DNA of 33,989 nucleotides from Bacillota bacterium (GTDB taxonomy: Bacteria > Bacillota > Clostridia > Monoglobales > Firm-18), in assembly GCA_022706765.1 (NCBI GenBank), contig JAKJBX010000017.1:1-33989 (forward strand), read 5' to 3'. The notes below the pieces were generated by a model that worked only from the letters and a program-made list of their open reading frames with translations, had not been told where the DNA came from and made no database searches. Numbering within the stretch: position 1 is the stretch's first letter; each line of letters begins with the position of its first letter. A program made the position numbers and the translations under genes. Below are positions 13,724 through 21,602 of this stretch, piece after piece.

Positions 13724-15835
13724 GTGAAAAAAACATTGGCAATACTTACGGCGCTGGCTGTGATGCTGTCCGCATTTGCGCCCGCATTCGCACAGGAACC
13801 AGACTCCGCAAAAAAGCTTGAGGAACTCATCGTCAAGGTCAAGTCGGTCATCGACATCCCCGCCGAGTATGAGACCTTTACCAGCAATCAACGCACGGAA
13901 TCAAACGGTACGGTCCACTGGTCGCTGAACTGGTCAGAGCCTTCGGCACAGCCGAGCTATTATGGCAACATTAGCGGCATCACGGTCGACATCAACGAAA
14001 ACGGACTGATCGAAGGGTACTCCAAATATGGCGATCTTTATCAGTATTCCGAAATCGTCAGGCTTCCCGCCATCTCAAAGCAGGAAGCGAACGACAAGGT
14101 GAAGGCTTTTATCGCAAAGGTCATCCCCGAGATCCAGGACCATTTGGAATGGTCGGAGCCTTCCGTCAGCAACGGCAACTATTTTTATAACTTTTCAAGA
14201 ATCGAAAACGGTGTCCCGTTTCCGGAGAACATGGCGTCCTTCTCTTTAAACGGTCAGACGGGCGAAATTTTAAACTATTATTCCTATTGGAACGCCAAGG
14301 CGGTTTTTGAGTCGCCCGACAAGGCGATTTCGCTTGAAAAGGCACAGGCGGTTTTTGCGGAAAAAATCCCGCTTCAGCTGCAATACAAGGTTTCGCCACA
14401 GGGTCGTGTCTATCTGCAATACACGCCCGCTGCCGAAAACGGCGGCAAATACATCAACGCCGTCACCGGCGAGATCGACAAAAATGTGTTCTACTATGGC
14501 GCCTATGAGAGCGCCAAGGGTATGGCGGGTCAGTACTACGATTCGGTAGGGCTGACGCCTAAAGAGCAAAAAGAGGTTGACGAGGTCGCCAATGTGCTCA
14601 CCGCTGCGGACGCTGAGAAAAAGCTGCGCGGGATTTCTGAGCTGAAGCTCGACGACAGCTATAAGCTGTCCAGTTCATACCTGTCACAGTTCCGTATGCC
14701 ATACTATCAAGAGCCACTTTATAACCTCAGCCTGTATTTCACAAAGCTTGACAATACCGAAGGGCTGACCGAGGAAGAAATCAAACAAAAAATCGCCATC
14801 GGCGAGGGACGCGGCTATGCCAACGCCACCTTCAACGCCAAAACGGGCGAGCTGCTGAACTTTTCGAGCGACGACTGGAACGTCTATAAAACCGACAAAG
14901 CAACAGCTTCCCGCACAGAATTCAAAAAGACGGCGGATGCCTTCATCGTAAAAATGCAGCCTGAAAAGGCGGGCGCCATCCAATTTGCCGACAACGACAA
15001 TACCAACCTGATCTACCAGTATTACAGGGTTGAAAACGGGATACCCTTTGTTGACAACGGCATCAGCGCCGGCGTGGACGAGCAAAGCGGCAAGATCAAG
15101 GAATTTAACGTCAGCTGGTACGACGGCATCGAGATCCCCAAGCCGGACGGCGTTATCGGCATTGACAAGGCGCACGGCATCCTGTTCGAGAAAGTCGGCT
15201 TGAAACTGACATACATCAGCAACAACGATAAAGTCGTGCTGTCTTATCAGCTCAGCGAGCAAAAACCGAGGTTCATCGATGCGATGAGCGGCGGGATCCT
15301 CGACTATTCGGGCAATCCGTTCGTCGCCACCGCTTCCCCGTCATACAACGATATTCAGGGGCATTTCTCCGAACAGGCGGTCAATACACTGCTGATGGTC
15401 GGGGTGTTCTTAGAAGGCGAAGCGTTCAAACCCGACAACAGCATCACACAGCTTGAATATTTAAGGCTGCTGTCAAAGCTCGGCAAATATTATGGTGAAC
15501 GGAATGACATCGAAGGGCTTTATAAGTATTTCATCCAAAACGGCATAATGGACGCAGCGGAAAAGAGTCCCGACGCACCCGTGACCCGTGAGGATGCGGT
15601 GAAATATCTGCTCAGGTATTTGGGCTTTAAGAAGTTTGCCGAAATCAAGGGCATCTTCAAAACCGAGTTCAAAGACGAGGCGGACATCAGCGAGAACCTG
15701 CTCGGCTATGCCGCAATCGCTCAGGGCATCGGTATCATCAGCGGCAGCGACGGCAGCTTCCTGCCGAAAAAGACCCTCACTAAGGGCGAGGCAGCCGTGG
15801 TCATCTATAACTGCCTGATGGCAGGGATTAACTGA
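13724..15835 (+). CDS. Secreted YcdB/YcdC-type protein with C-terminal S-layer homology repeats
   Basis: 703 residues. A signal peptide (MKKTLAILTALAVML..., cleavage about AFA-Q at 23-24) shows export. Residues about 30-530 contain repeated PepSY-like units: SKQEANDKVKAFIAKVIPE, SLEKAQAVFAEKI, FKKTADAFIVKMQPE and GIDKAHGILFEKVGL, each followed by strands and a ...GEILNY/GELLNF turn. This is typical of YcdB/YcdC-domain proteins. The last 180 residues resemble three degenerate SLH repeats (YNDIQGHFSEQAV, EAFKPDNSITQLEYLRLL, FLPKKTLTKGEAAVVIYNCL) that would bind cell-wall polymer. It uses a GTG start after GGGAGG and has its own terminator. Its role is unknown, possibly protease inhibition or envelope structure. 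Confidence 0.85.
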   Translation: MKKTLAILTALAVMLSAFAPAFAQEPDSAKKLEELIVKVKSVIDIPAEYETFTSNQRTESNGTVHWSLNWSEPSAQPSYYGNISGITVDINENGLIEGYSKYGDLYQYSEIVRLPAISKQEANDKVKAFIAKVIPEIQDHLEWSEPSVSNGNYFYNFSRIENGVPFPENMASFSLNGQTGEILNYYSYWNAKAVFESPDKAISLEKAQAVFAEKIPLQLQYKVSPQGRVYLQYTPAAENGGKYINAVTGEIDKNVFYYGAYESAKGMAGQYYDSVGLTPKEQKEVDEVANVLTAADAEKKLRGISELKLDDSYKLSSSYLSQFRMPYYQEPLYNLSLYFTKLDNTEGLTEEEIKQKIAIGEGRGYANATFNAKTGELLNFSSDDWNVYKTDKATASRTEFKKTADAFIVKMQPEKAGAIQFADNDNTNLIYQYYRVENGIPFVDNGISAGVDEQSGKIKEFNVSWYDGIEIPKPDGVIGIDKAHGILFEKVGLKLTYISNNDKVVLSYQLSEQKPRFIDAMSGGILDYSGNPFVATASPSYNDIQGHFSEQAVNTLLMVGVFLEGEAFKPDNSITQLEYLRLLSKLGKYYGERNDIEGLYKYFIQNGIMDAAEKSPDAPVTREDAVKYLLRYLGFKKFAEIKGIFKTEFKDEADISENLLGYAAIAQGIGIISGSDGSFLPKKTLTKGEAAVVIYNCLMAGIN

Positions 15836-15849
15836 TAATAAGCTGTATA

Positions 15850-15876
15850 AAAAAGCGCCTTTCGGCGCTTTTTTTG
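15850..15876 (+). terminator. Rho-independent terminator after the SLH protein
   Basis: AAAAGCGCC-TTTC-GGCGCTTTTTTT, a strong stem with a T run. Confidence 0.93.
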
Positions 15877-15900
15877 TGCGCTGACATAGCTGATCAATTA

Positions 15901-16163
15901 GGGCGTGTTGACACTAAGTGAATGTGCGGATTTTTGAGCGGATTGTGTGTCAGGCGAGGCAAATTTTTGAAGGCATAATTTGTTTATGGTGAAAAGTGCC
16001 TTGCGGCACTTTTGGTGCGTAGCCACAAACCTTTGCCAAGGAATTAATTCACATCTTGTCTTATAGGAAATTCCTCGAATTTCCTATAAGACAAGAAAAT
16101 TTAACGCAGTATGGCGCAAAATGTGCCAAAAATGGGTGCGTTTGGCTTAGTGTCAACACGCCC
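15901..16163. mobile_element. 263-bp MITE-like element with 18-bp perfect terminal inverted repeats
   Basis: The ends are GGGCGTGTTGACACTAAG (15901-15918) and its exact complement (16146-16163). Both are flanked by TA, the likely target duplication, and the symmetry extends outwards to CAATTA/TAATTG. No ORF of meaningful size lies inside. The interior carries the hairpin AAAAGTGCC/GGCACTTTT (15992-16013) and an 18-bp-arm palindrome (16055-16095), both belonging to repeat family A. A solo end lies at 9498-9530. It was presumably mobilised in trans by a transposase elsewhere. It fills most of the gap between 15836 and 16280. Confidence 0.8.
15992..16095. repeat. Dispersed repeat family A, full copy nested in the inverted-repeat element
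   Basis: Order: AAAAGTGCC hairpin, TGGTGCGTAGCCACAAACC, TTTGCCAAGGAATTAATTC, then a palindrome with perfect 18-bp arms (CTTGTCTTATAGGAAATT, 5-nt loop). The reverse arrangement of the same modules is at 21241-21349. Confidence 0.75.
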
Positions 16164-16229
16164 TAATTGTTTTTGCATCACATGTAAAAGATATTAACAT
16201 TAGATTCACATTAGGATTTGTCATAATGC

Positions 16230-16258
16230 TTGAAAACCTGCCATAAAAATAGTATAAT
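16230..16258 (+). promoter_or_regulatory. Promoter of the activase gene
   Basis: TTGAAA (16230-16235), 17-bp spacer, TATAAT (16253-16258), about 22 bp before the TTG start codon. Confidence 0.75.
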
Positions 16259-16280
16259 CAAATAAAGGGGTGAAGCTGCA

Positions 16281-19200
16281 TTGTCTGATCTTTTTCGCCT
16301 TGGCATTGATATCGGATCCACAACGGTCAAGCTGGTCGTCATCGACGATGCGGGCAGCATCGTCTATTCTGATTATGAACGCCATCTATCCGATATAAAG
16401 CTCACAGTGGGCAATATCCTCGAAAAGGCGGGCAAAGCCTTGCCGGACGTCAGGGTACATACCGCTATTACAGGCTCGGGAGGACTTTTGCTTTCGGGTC
16501 TTTTGGACGTGCCCTTCGTTCAGGAGGTCATCGCCACCAAAAAGTGCGTCAAGGCGCTTATCCCCGGCGCAGACGTCGCCATTGAGCTTGGTGGCGAGGA
16601 CGCTAAGATCCTGTTTTTCACCGACGGCGTCGAGCAGCGTATGAACGGCACCTGTGCCGGCGGCACGGGAGCGTTTATCGACCAAATGAGCATCCTTTTG
16701 CAAACCGACGCCAAGGGGCTTGACGCCCTTGCCAAGAACTATACCGAGCTGTATCCGATCGCGGCGCGCTGCGGCGTGTTCGCCAAGTCGGACGTTCAGC
16801 CGCTTCTAAACGAGGGTGCGGCAAAGGAAAACATTGCCGCCTCCATCCTGCACGCCGTAGTGACGCAGACCATCAGCGGCTTGGCGCAGGGGCGCGCTAT
16901 CCGGGGCAACATTGTTTTTTTGGGTGGTCCCTTGTATTTTCTCTCCCAGCTCAGGCGCCACTTTGAGGACGTTCTATCTATAAAGGGAAACACCTTTACA
17001 CACCCTGACAACGCACAGCTCTTTGTAGCGATCGGTGCAGCGATGGCAGTAAGCGATGCAGCAATGGCGGCAAGCAGCGGGGCGATAGCGACAGGCAGTG
17101 AGGCAATGACCTTCGCGGAGCTTACCGGGCGGTTGGAAAACGCACGGGAAATCACCACGGAAATCGCCCGAATGCGTCCGTTGTTTTTTGACGACGCAGA
17201 GTTCAAGACATTCTATAAACGCCACGGCGAAAGCTGTGTGGCAAGAAAAAGCCTTGCAGCTGCAACGGGCGGGCTGTTTTTAGGGCTTGACGTCGGCTCG
17301 ACCACCATCAAGGCGGCGGTCATCGACGGAGACGGCGCACTTCTGTATTCGCACTACTCCCGCAACGAAGGCAACCCGGTGGGGCGGGGCGCTGAGATAT
17401 TAAAGGAGCTGTACGCCCTGATGCCCGAGGGCGCTTTTATCGCCAACGCCTGCGTGACGGGCTATGGTGAGGAGCTGGTCAAGGCGGCGTTCAATATCGC
17501 CGAAAGCGAGATCGAGACCATTGCGCACTACAAGGCGGCGGCGTTTTTCTGCCCCGATGTGGACTTTATCATCGACATCGGCGGGCAGGATATGAAATGT
17601 ATGAAAATCAAGGACGGTGTGATCGAAAGCATTATGCTCAACGAGGCGTGCTCGTCCGGATGCGGTTCGTTTATCCAGACGTTTTCGCAGTCGCTCGGCA
17701 TGGAGCCGGAAGACTTTGCCCGCGAGGCGCTCTATGCCAAACAGCCGGTTGACCTCGGCACACGCTGCACAGTGTTTATGAACTCCCGTGTCAAGCAGGC
17801 GCAAAAGGAGGGCGCAACCGTCGGCGATATCAGTGCGGGACTATCGTACTCAGTCGTCCGCAATGCGCTCTACAAGGTCATCAAGCTGCGTGACGCCGGC
17901 ATGCTCGGTGACAAGGTGGTCGTCCAGGGCGGCACCTTTAATAATGACGCCATTTTGCGCTGCTTTGAGCTGATTGCGGGTAAGCAGGTCATCCGCCCCG
18001 ACATCGCCGGCATCATGGGCGCTTTCGGTGCGGCGATCATCGCACGGGAACGCTGCGGCGGCGACGAATGCGGACTGATTAGGGCGGACGCCCTTGACCG
18101 GTTCAGCATCGAGACCCGACTGTCACGGTGCGGCTTGTGCGGCAACCTCTGCCAGCTGACCGTATCACGCTTCGCCGGCGGAGCCAGTCATATTTCGGGC
18201 AACCGCTGCGAACGGGGCGCGGGCGTGTCAAGGTCTAAGGTACGGGAGCTGCCCAACCTCTATGACTATAAGTACCGCAGGCTATTCGACTACAAACCCA
18301 CCCATCCCGACATTGCCCCCCGAGGCACCATCGGTATCCCGAGGGTCTTGAATATTTATGAAAATTATCCTCTATGGTTTACGTTCTTTACACAGCTCGG
18401 GTTTTCGGTACATATTTCCGCAAGGAGCAGCAACGCCCTGTACAAAAAAGGCATGGACACCATCCCCAGCGAAAGCGCGTGCTATCCAGCAAAGCTGGCG
18501 CACGGGCACATCTGCGATTTGGTTGACCGCGGCTTCAAGACGATATTTTACCCGTGCATACCCTATGAACAAAAGGAATTTAACGATGCGGGAAACCATT
18601 ACAACTGCCCGATCGTCACCTCGTATCCCGAGGTCATCTATAACAACATGGACAGCGTCTTAGGCAGTGGAGTCGTCTTCTTGCACCCCTTCCTGACGCT
18701 TGACAAGCAAAAAGCCTTTACAGAGCAGATGACTGCGTGTTTAAAAGACTTCGGCGTGACGGCGCGCGAGGTGCGCCGCGCGGCAAAGGCGAGCTTTGCG
18801 GAGCTGAAACGCTTCAAAGAGGACGTCTATGAAAAGGGCAGGGAAACGGTCGCCTGGCTTGAAAAGAACAACGTCAGGGGCATCGTGCTTGCCGGAAGAC
18901 CTTATCATGTCGACCCTGAAATCAACCACGGAATCCCGCAGCTGATAGGCTCGCTGGGCTTTGCCGTGCTGACGGAGGACAGCGTGGCAAAGCTAGGCAA
19001 TTTAAAGCGTCCTATACGGGTGGTCGATCAGTGGGCATACCACACAAGGCTGTACCATGCGGCAGAGTATACGGTCAACAAGCCCTTACTTGAACTGATA
19101 CAATTAAACTCCTTCGGCTGCGGTCTTGATGCGGTGACGACCGATCAGGTGCAGGATATTTTGTCCTCCCGGGGTAGGATATATACCACGCTGAAAATCG

Positions 19201-20576
19201 ACGAGGTGTCGAGCCTCGGCACCGCCAAGGTGCGCATCCGCTCGCTCAAAGCCGCAATGGACGAGCGGGCGAACGCCGGTGCAAAGCCGCATGAGGCGGG
19301 CAGCTATACCTTAAAGCGCAAGCTCTTTACCGAGGAGATGAAAAAAAGCCACACCGTCATCTTCCCGCAGATGAGCCCCGTGCATTTCGATATGCTCGAA
19401 GCGGTGTTTAAGGCAAGCGGCTATAACGCCATGCTGCTGCCAAAGGCGAGCGGCGAGGACATCGAGGTGGGGCTGAAATATGTCAACAACGACGCCTGCT
19501 ACCCCTCCATTATGGTGACGGGGCAGCTCATCAACGCCATTTTGTCAAAGAGGTGCGACCCAAAAAACACGTCCATTTTCATCACACAGACAGGCGGCGG
19601 CTGCCGTGCGACCAACTATATCGCTTTCATCCGAAAGGCGCTCATCGACGCCGGTTATCCCGACATCCCTGTGGTGTCCTTAAACGCACAGGGGCTTGAA
19701 AGCAACCCCGGACTGAAATACACGCCGAAGTTTCTCGCCTCCGCCATGAAGGCTTTGATACTCGGCGACCTGCTGCTCACCCTGTCGCTGCGCACCCGAC
19801 CCTACGAGGTCCGAAAGGGTGAGACGGACGCGCTGCTGGGCGTGTGGAACGCACGGCTGTGCGAAACGCTTGAATACGGCAGGCTGCGGTATAAAACGGT
19901 CGTCGAGCAAATCGTTTCGGACTTTGAGCGCATTGCGGTCGACGAGACGACCCCCAAGCCAAAGGTTGGCGTGGTGGGCGAGATCCTTGTGAAGTTCCAC
20001 CCCGACGCCAACAACAACGTCGTCGGCGTCATCGAGCGCGACGGCGGCGAGGCGGTCGTGCCCGGGCTTTTGGATTTTTTGATGTACACGCTCTACAACA
20101 ACAACTTCTCGTCGCAAAAGCTGGGCGGCAGCAGGGCGAAAACGCTGGTGACCAACGCCGTGATCGCCTACATAGAGCATATGAGAAAGCCGATGCGCAA
20201 GGCGCTTGAAGCAAGGCGGCGCTTTGCGGGGTACGCGCCGAAACACATCGCAAGCCTTGCCGCCGAGGCAAAGAAAATCCTGCAGCTGGGCAACACCACC
20301 GGCGAGGGCTGGTTTTTGACCGCCGAGATGTTGGAGCTGATCCACAGCGGCGTGCCGAACATCGTATGCGTGCAGCCGTTTGCCTGCCTGCCCAACCATG
20401 TGACGGGCAAGGGTATGATAAAAGCGCTCAGGCGCAGGCACCCGGGCGCAAACATTGTGGCGATCGACTATGACCCCGGCGCAAGCGAGGTCAACCAGAT
20501 CAACCGGATCAAGCTGATGATGAGCGTCGCCTTTGAGCAGGAAGCCGGACAGGCAAGTGTCACGCTGCCTTTTTGA
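16281..20576 (+). CDS. Giant acyl-CoA dehydratase activase fusion (BadF/HgdC ATPase x2, DUF2229, dehydratase-like)
   Basis: 1431 residues from a TTG start preceded by AAAGGGGTG. Two ASKHA-fold activase domains are in tandem. The first (about 5-265) has GIDIGSTTVKLVV, TCAGGTGAF (C125) and RCGVFAKSD (C164). The second (about 332-590) has GLDVGSTTIKAAV, ACSSGCGSF and RCTVFMNSR. The cysteines are where 2-hydroxyglutaryl-CoA dehydratase activase binds its shared [4Fe-4S] cluster. Next comes a CGLCGNLC...C cluster (about 610-640), a DUF2229 domain (about 680-900) and a dehydratase-subunit-like region (about 1000-1330). Such proteins are thought to drive ATP-dependent low-potential electron transfer; the substrate is unknown. 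The last 17 bp overlap gtrA tail to tail. Confidence 0.92.
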   Translation: MSDLFRLGIDIGSTTVKLVVIDDAGSIVYSDYERHLSDIKLTVGNILEKAGKALPDVRVHTAITGSGGLLLSGLLDVPFVQEVIATKKCVKALIPGADVAIELGGEDAKILFFTDGVEQRMNGTCAGGTGAFIDQMSILLQTDAKGLDALAKNYTELYPIAARCGVFAKSDVQPLLNEGAAKENIAASILHAVVTQTISGLAQGRAIRGNIVFLGGPLYFLSQLRRHFEDVLSIKGNTFTHPDNAQLFVAIGAAMAVSDAAMAASSGAIATGSEAMTFAELTGRLENAREITTEIARMRPLFFDDAEFKTFYKRHGESCVARKSLAAATGGLFLGLDVGSTTIKAAVIDGDGALLYSHYSRNEGNPVGRGAEILKELYALMPEGAFIANACVTGYGEELVKAAFNIAESEIETIAHYKAAAFFCPDVDFIIDIGGQDMKCMKIKDGVIESIMLNEACSSGCGSFIQTFSQSLGMEPEDFAREALYAKQPVDLGTRCTVFMNSRVKQAQKEGATVGDISAGLSYSVVRNALYKVIKLRDAGMLGDKVVVQGGTFNNDAILRCFELIAGKQVIRPDIAGIMGAFGAAIIARERCGGDECGLIRADALDRFSIETRLSRCGLCGNLCQLTVSRFAGGASHISGNRCERGAGVSRSKVRELPNLYDYKYRRLFDYKPTHPDIAPRGTIGIPRVLNIYENYPLWFTFFTQLGFSVHISARSSNALYKKGMDTIPSESACYPAKLAHGHICDLVDRGFKTIFYPCIPYEQKEFNDAGNHYNCPIVTSYPEVIYNNMDSVLGSGVVFLHPFLTLDKQKAFTEQMTACLKDFGVTAREVRRAAKASFAELKRFKEDVYEKGRETVAWLEKNNVRGIVLAGRPYHVDPEINHGIPQLIGSLGFAVLTEDSVAKLGNLKRPIRVVDQWAYHTRLYHAAEYTVNKPLLELIQLNSFGCGLDAVTTDQVQDILSSRGRIYTTLKIDEVSSLGTAKVRIRSLKAAMDERANAGAKPHEAGSYTLKRKLFTEEMKKSHTVIFPQMSPVHFDMLEAVFKASGYNAMLLPKASGEDIEVGLKYVNNDACYPSIMVTGQLINAILSKRCDPKNTSIFITQTGGGCRATNYIAFIRKALIDAGYPDIPVVSLNAQGLESNPGLKYTPKFLASAMKALILGDLLLTLSLRTRPYEVRKGETDALLGVWNARLCETLEYGRLRYKTVVEQIVSDFERIAVDETTPKPKVGVVGEILVKFHPDANNNVVGVIERDGGEAVVPGLLDFLMYTLYNNNFSSQKLGGSRAKTLVTNAVIAYIEHMRKPMRKALEARRRFAGYAPKHIASLAAEAKKILQLGNTTGEGWFLTAEMLELIHSGVPNIVCVQPFACLPNHVTGKGMIKALRRRHPGANIVAIDYDPGASEVNQINRIKLMMSVAFEQEAGQASVTLPF

Positions 20577-20979
20577 AGATAAAGTATTTGCTGAAAACGT
20601 AGTTTAAAATGACGACGAGGACGTTGACGATAAACTTCGACGCTGTTCCGTTAACGCCCATCAGGGAGACCAGCAGATACATCATCGCCATGTCAAGCAC
20701 GCCGGAAAGCCCCCGAAAACCGAAGAAACCCGCCATCTCACGCAACAGACCCTTTTTATCCTTTTGTCCCGCATCAAAGACGTATTTGCGGTTGGTGATA
20801 TAGGCAAACAGCACCGCAAGCACCCATGCCGCCGCATTGGCGGCGAGGTAGTGGATGCGCAGGATTTCCGCCAGTAAAAAGTACGCGGCGATGTTGATGA
20901 CGGTGGTGAGCCCGCCGAAGAACAGATAGGCAAGCTTTTCATAGAGCTGTGCGCTGAATTTGATCATTTGTATGACCAT
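20560..20979 (-). CDS. GtrA-family membrane protein
   Basis: 139 residues with four hydrophobic helices (about 15-37, 42-65, 84-106, 112-133), the usual GtrA size and topology. GtrA-like proteins are implicated in moving polyprenyl-linked sugars across the membrane during cell-surface glycosylation. The motifs GGLTTVIN, TNRKYVF and the C-terminal NYVFSKYFIFK are typical. The start at 20979 lies only 3 nt after GGAAAGG; the in-frame ATG at 20967 is an alternative. The 3' end overlaps the activase gene by 17 bp. A promoter about 200 nt upstream gives a long structured leader. Confidence 0.88.
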   Translation of the reverse strand: MVIQMIKFSAQLYEKLAYLFFGGLTTVINIAAYFLLAEILRIHYLAANAAAWVLAVLFAYITNRKYVFDAGQKDKKGLLREMAGFFGFRGLSGVLDMAMMYLLVSLMGVNGTASKFIVNVLVVILNYVFSKYFIFKKAA

Positions 20980-21181
20980 TAGCCTTTCCGGCTCACCAAA
21001 TTATATGAAAAACGCTGACCATGCACTTATCGTGAGCCGGATAAGGCGTATAAATGGTCACTGCGCCAAAATGCGGGCGCATAGCGCCTTCTTTTTTCCT
21101 TGCGCATTTTGTGTGCAACCGCCGGGGCAAAAATTCGAAATAAGTTTCAGGCTTGAAACTTGTTTCAAATTTATTCACCCA
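20980..21181 (-). ncRNA. Structured 5' leader of gtrA, candidate cis-regulatory RNA
   Basis: On the minus strand, in transcript order: a hairpin with 13-bp arms and one mismatch (TGAAACTT core, about 21136-21165); CAAAATGCG/CGCATTTTG enclosing GGCGC-TAT-GCGCC; then TGACCA (21060-21055) pairing with TGGTCA (21021-21016), enclosing CTTATC/GATAAG (21045-21040/21031-21026) with an 8-nt loop CGGCTCAC. That loop is exactly complementary to GTGAGCCG (20997-20990), which abuts the GGAAAGG ribosome binding site. It can therefore fold as a pseudoknot or as a simple RBS-adjacent stem. No known riboswitch class was recognised. Confidence 0.5.
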
Positions 21182-21187
21182 TGGTGC

Positions 21188-21216
21188 ATTATACTATACC
21201 TATCCAAAAAAATCAA
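21188..21216 (-). promoter_or_regulatory. Promoter of gtrA
   Basis: On the minus strand, TTGATT (21216-21211), 17-bp spacer, TATAAT (21193-21188). The -35 directly abuts the terminator stem at 21215-21241. Confidence 0.7.
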
Positions 21217-21245
21217 GCGGACAGGCGCTGCCTGTCCGCTTTTTT
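21215..21245. terminator. Strong bidirectional terminator between the spoVM operon and gtrA
   Basis: AAGCGGACAGGC-GCT-GCCTGTCCGCTT, a perfect 12-bp stem. TTTTA follows on the plus strand, and TTGATTTTTTT on the minus strand. Confidence 0.88.
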
Positions 21246-21349
21246 ATTTCACAGGGAATAGCATTCCCTGTGAAATAAAAAAGCATTAATTCCTTCCTTG
21301 GCGAAGGCTTTCGGCTGCGCACCAAAAAAGTGCCGCCAGGCACTTTTTT
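21241..21349. repeat. Dispersed repeat family A, full copy downstream of spoVM
   Basis: A palindrome with arms of at least 16 bp (TTATTTCACAGGGAAT-AGC-ATTCCCTGTGAAATAA) is followed by GCATTAATTCCTTCCTTGGC, GGCTGCGCACC and the AAAAAAGTGCC/GGCACTTTTTT hairpin. This is the reverse of the 15992-16095 order. Confidence 0.75.
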
Positions 21350-21350
21350 T
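21324..21350 (-). terminator. Terminator of the spoVM operon (part of repeat A)
   Basis: AAAAAAGTGCC-GCCA-GGCACTTTTTT begins 11 bp after the spoVM stop. The stem includes A and T runs on both sides, so it can act in either direction. Confidence 0.8.
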
Positions 21351-21360
21351 ATGTAGCGCA

Positions 21361-21432
21361 CTATGTCATCTTGAAGATTTTTTTCAGTATCCCGCCAAAA
21401 AACCCCGGCATTTTAAGTATCACGATCTTCAC
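21361..21432 (-). CDS. spoVM: Stage V sporulation protein SpoVM (23 aa)
   Basis: The GTG start is preceded by GGAGGTGGG. The 23-residue product begins MKIVILKMPGFFGGILKK. Bacillus SpoVM is a 26-residue amphipathic helix that recognises the convex forespore membrane and recruits SpoIVA. The shared features here are K2, K7, the key P9, the G13-G14 pair and a basic amphipathic C-terminus. The position is also diagnostic: in B. subtilis spoVM follows prpC-prkC-cpgA-rpe-thiN, the same order as here. It is too short for standard ORF tracks. Its presence implies an endospore former. Confidence 0.9.
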   Translation of the reverse strand: MKIVILKMPGFFGGILKKIFKMT

Positions 21433-21446
21433 AGTTCCCACCTCCG

Positions 21447-21602
21447 TTAAAACTTAAAGCAGCTCAGCCCGAGGCATACCAAAAGCGACGCCATGGCGAT
21501 GACCAAAAACCACAGCGGAAAGATGAATGCCGCCAATACACCCACGCCCACTGCGGCAAGCAACAGTCCAAATATGCTGCGAAAGCAAAATCCCCCACGC
21601 AA
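21447..21602 (-). CDS. Small hydrophobic membrane protein (51 aa) between thiN and spoVM
   Basis: A TTG start at 21602 lies 9 nt after GGGAGG (21617-21612); the stop is TAA at 21447. The product has a short basic N-terminus (MRGGFCFRSIFG), then LLLAAVGVGVLAAFIF-P-LW and FLVIAMASLLVCLGL, two membrane helices broken by a proline, ending SCFKF. A different frame is longer (74 codons) but lacks this coherent hydrophobic pattern. The start of spoVM is only 14 bp beyond the stop. No function is known; a role in spore membranes is speculation from position. Confidence 0.65.
   Translation of the reverse strand: MRGGFCFRSIFGLLLAAVGVGVLAAFIFPLWFLVIAMASLLVCLGLSCFKF

Noticed and set aside
20993..21178. 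61-codon ORF in the gtrA leader (possible leader peptide)
   Set aside because: The start lies almost at the predicted transcript 5' end without a ribosome binding site, the composition is not protein-like, and the region is dominated by hairpins.
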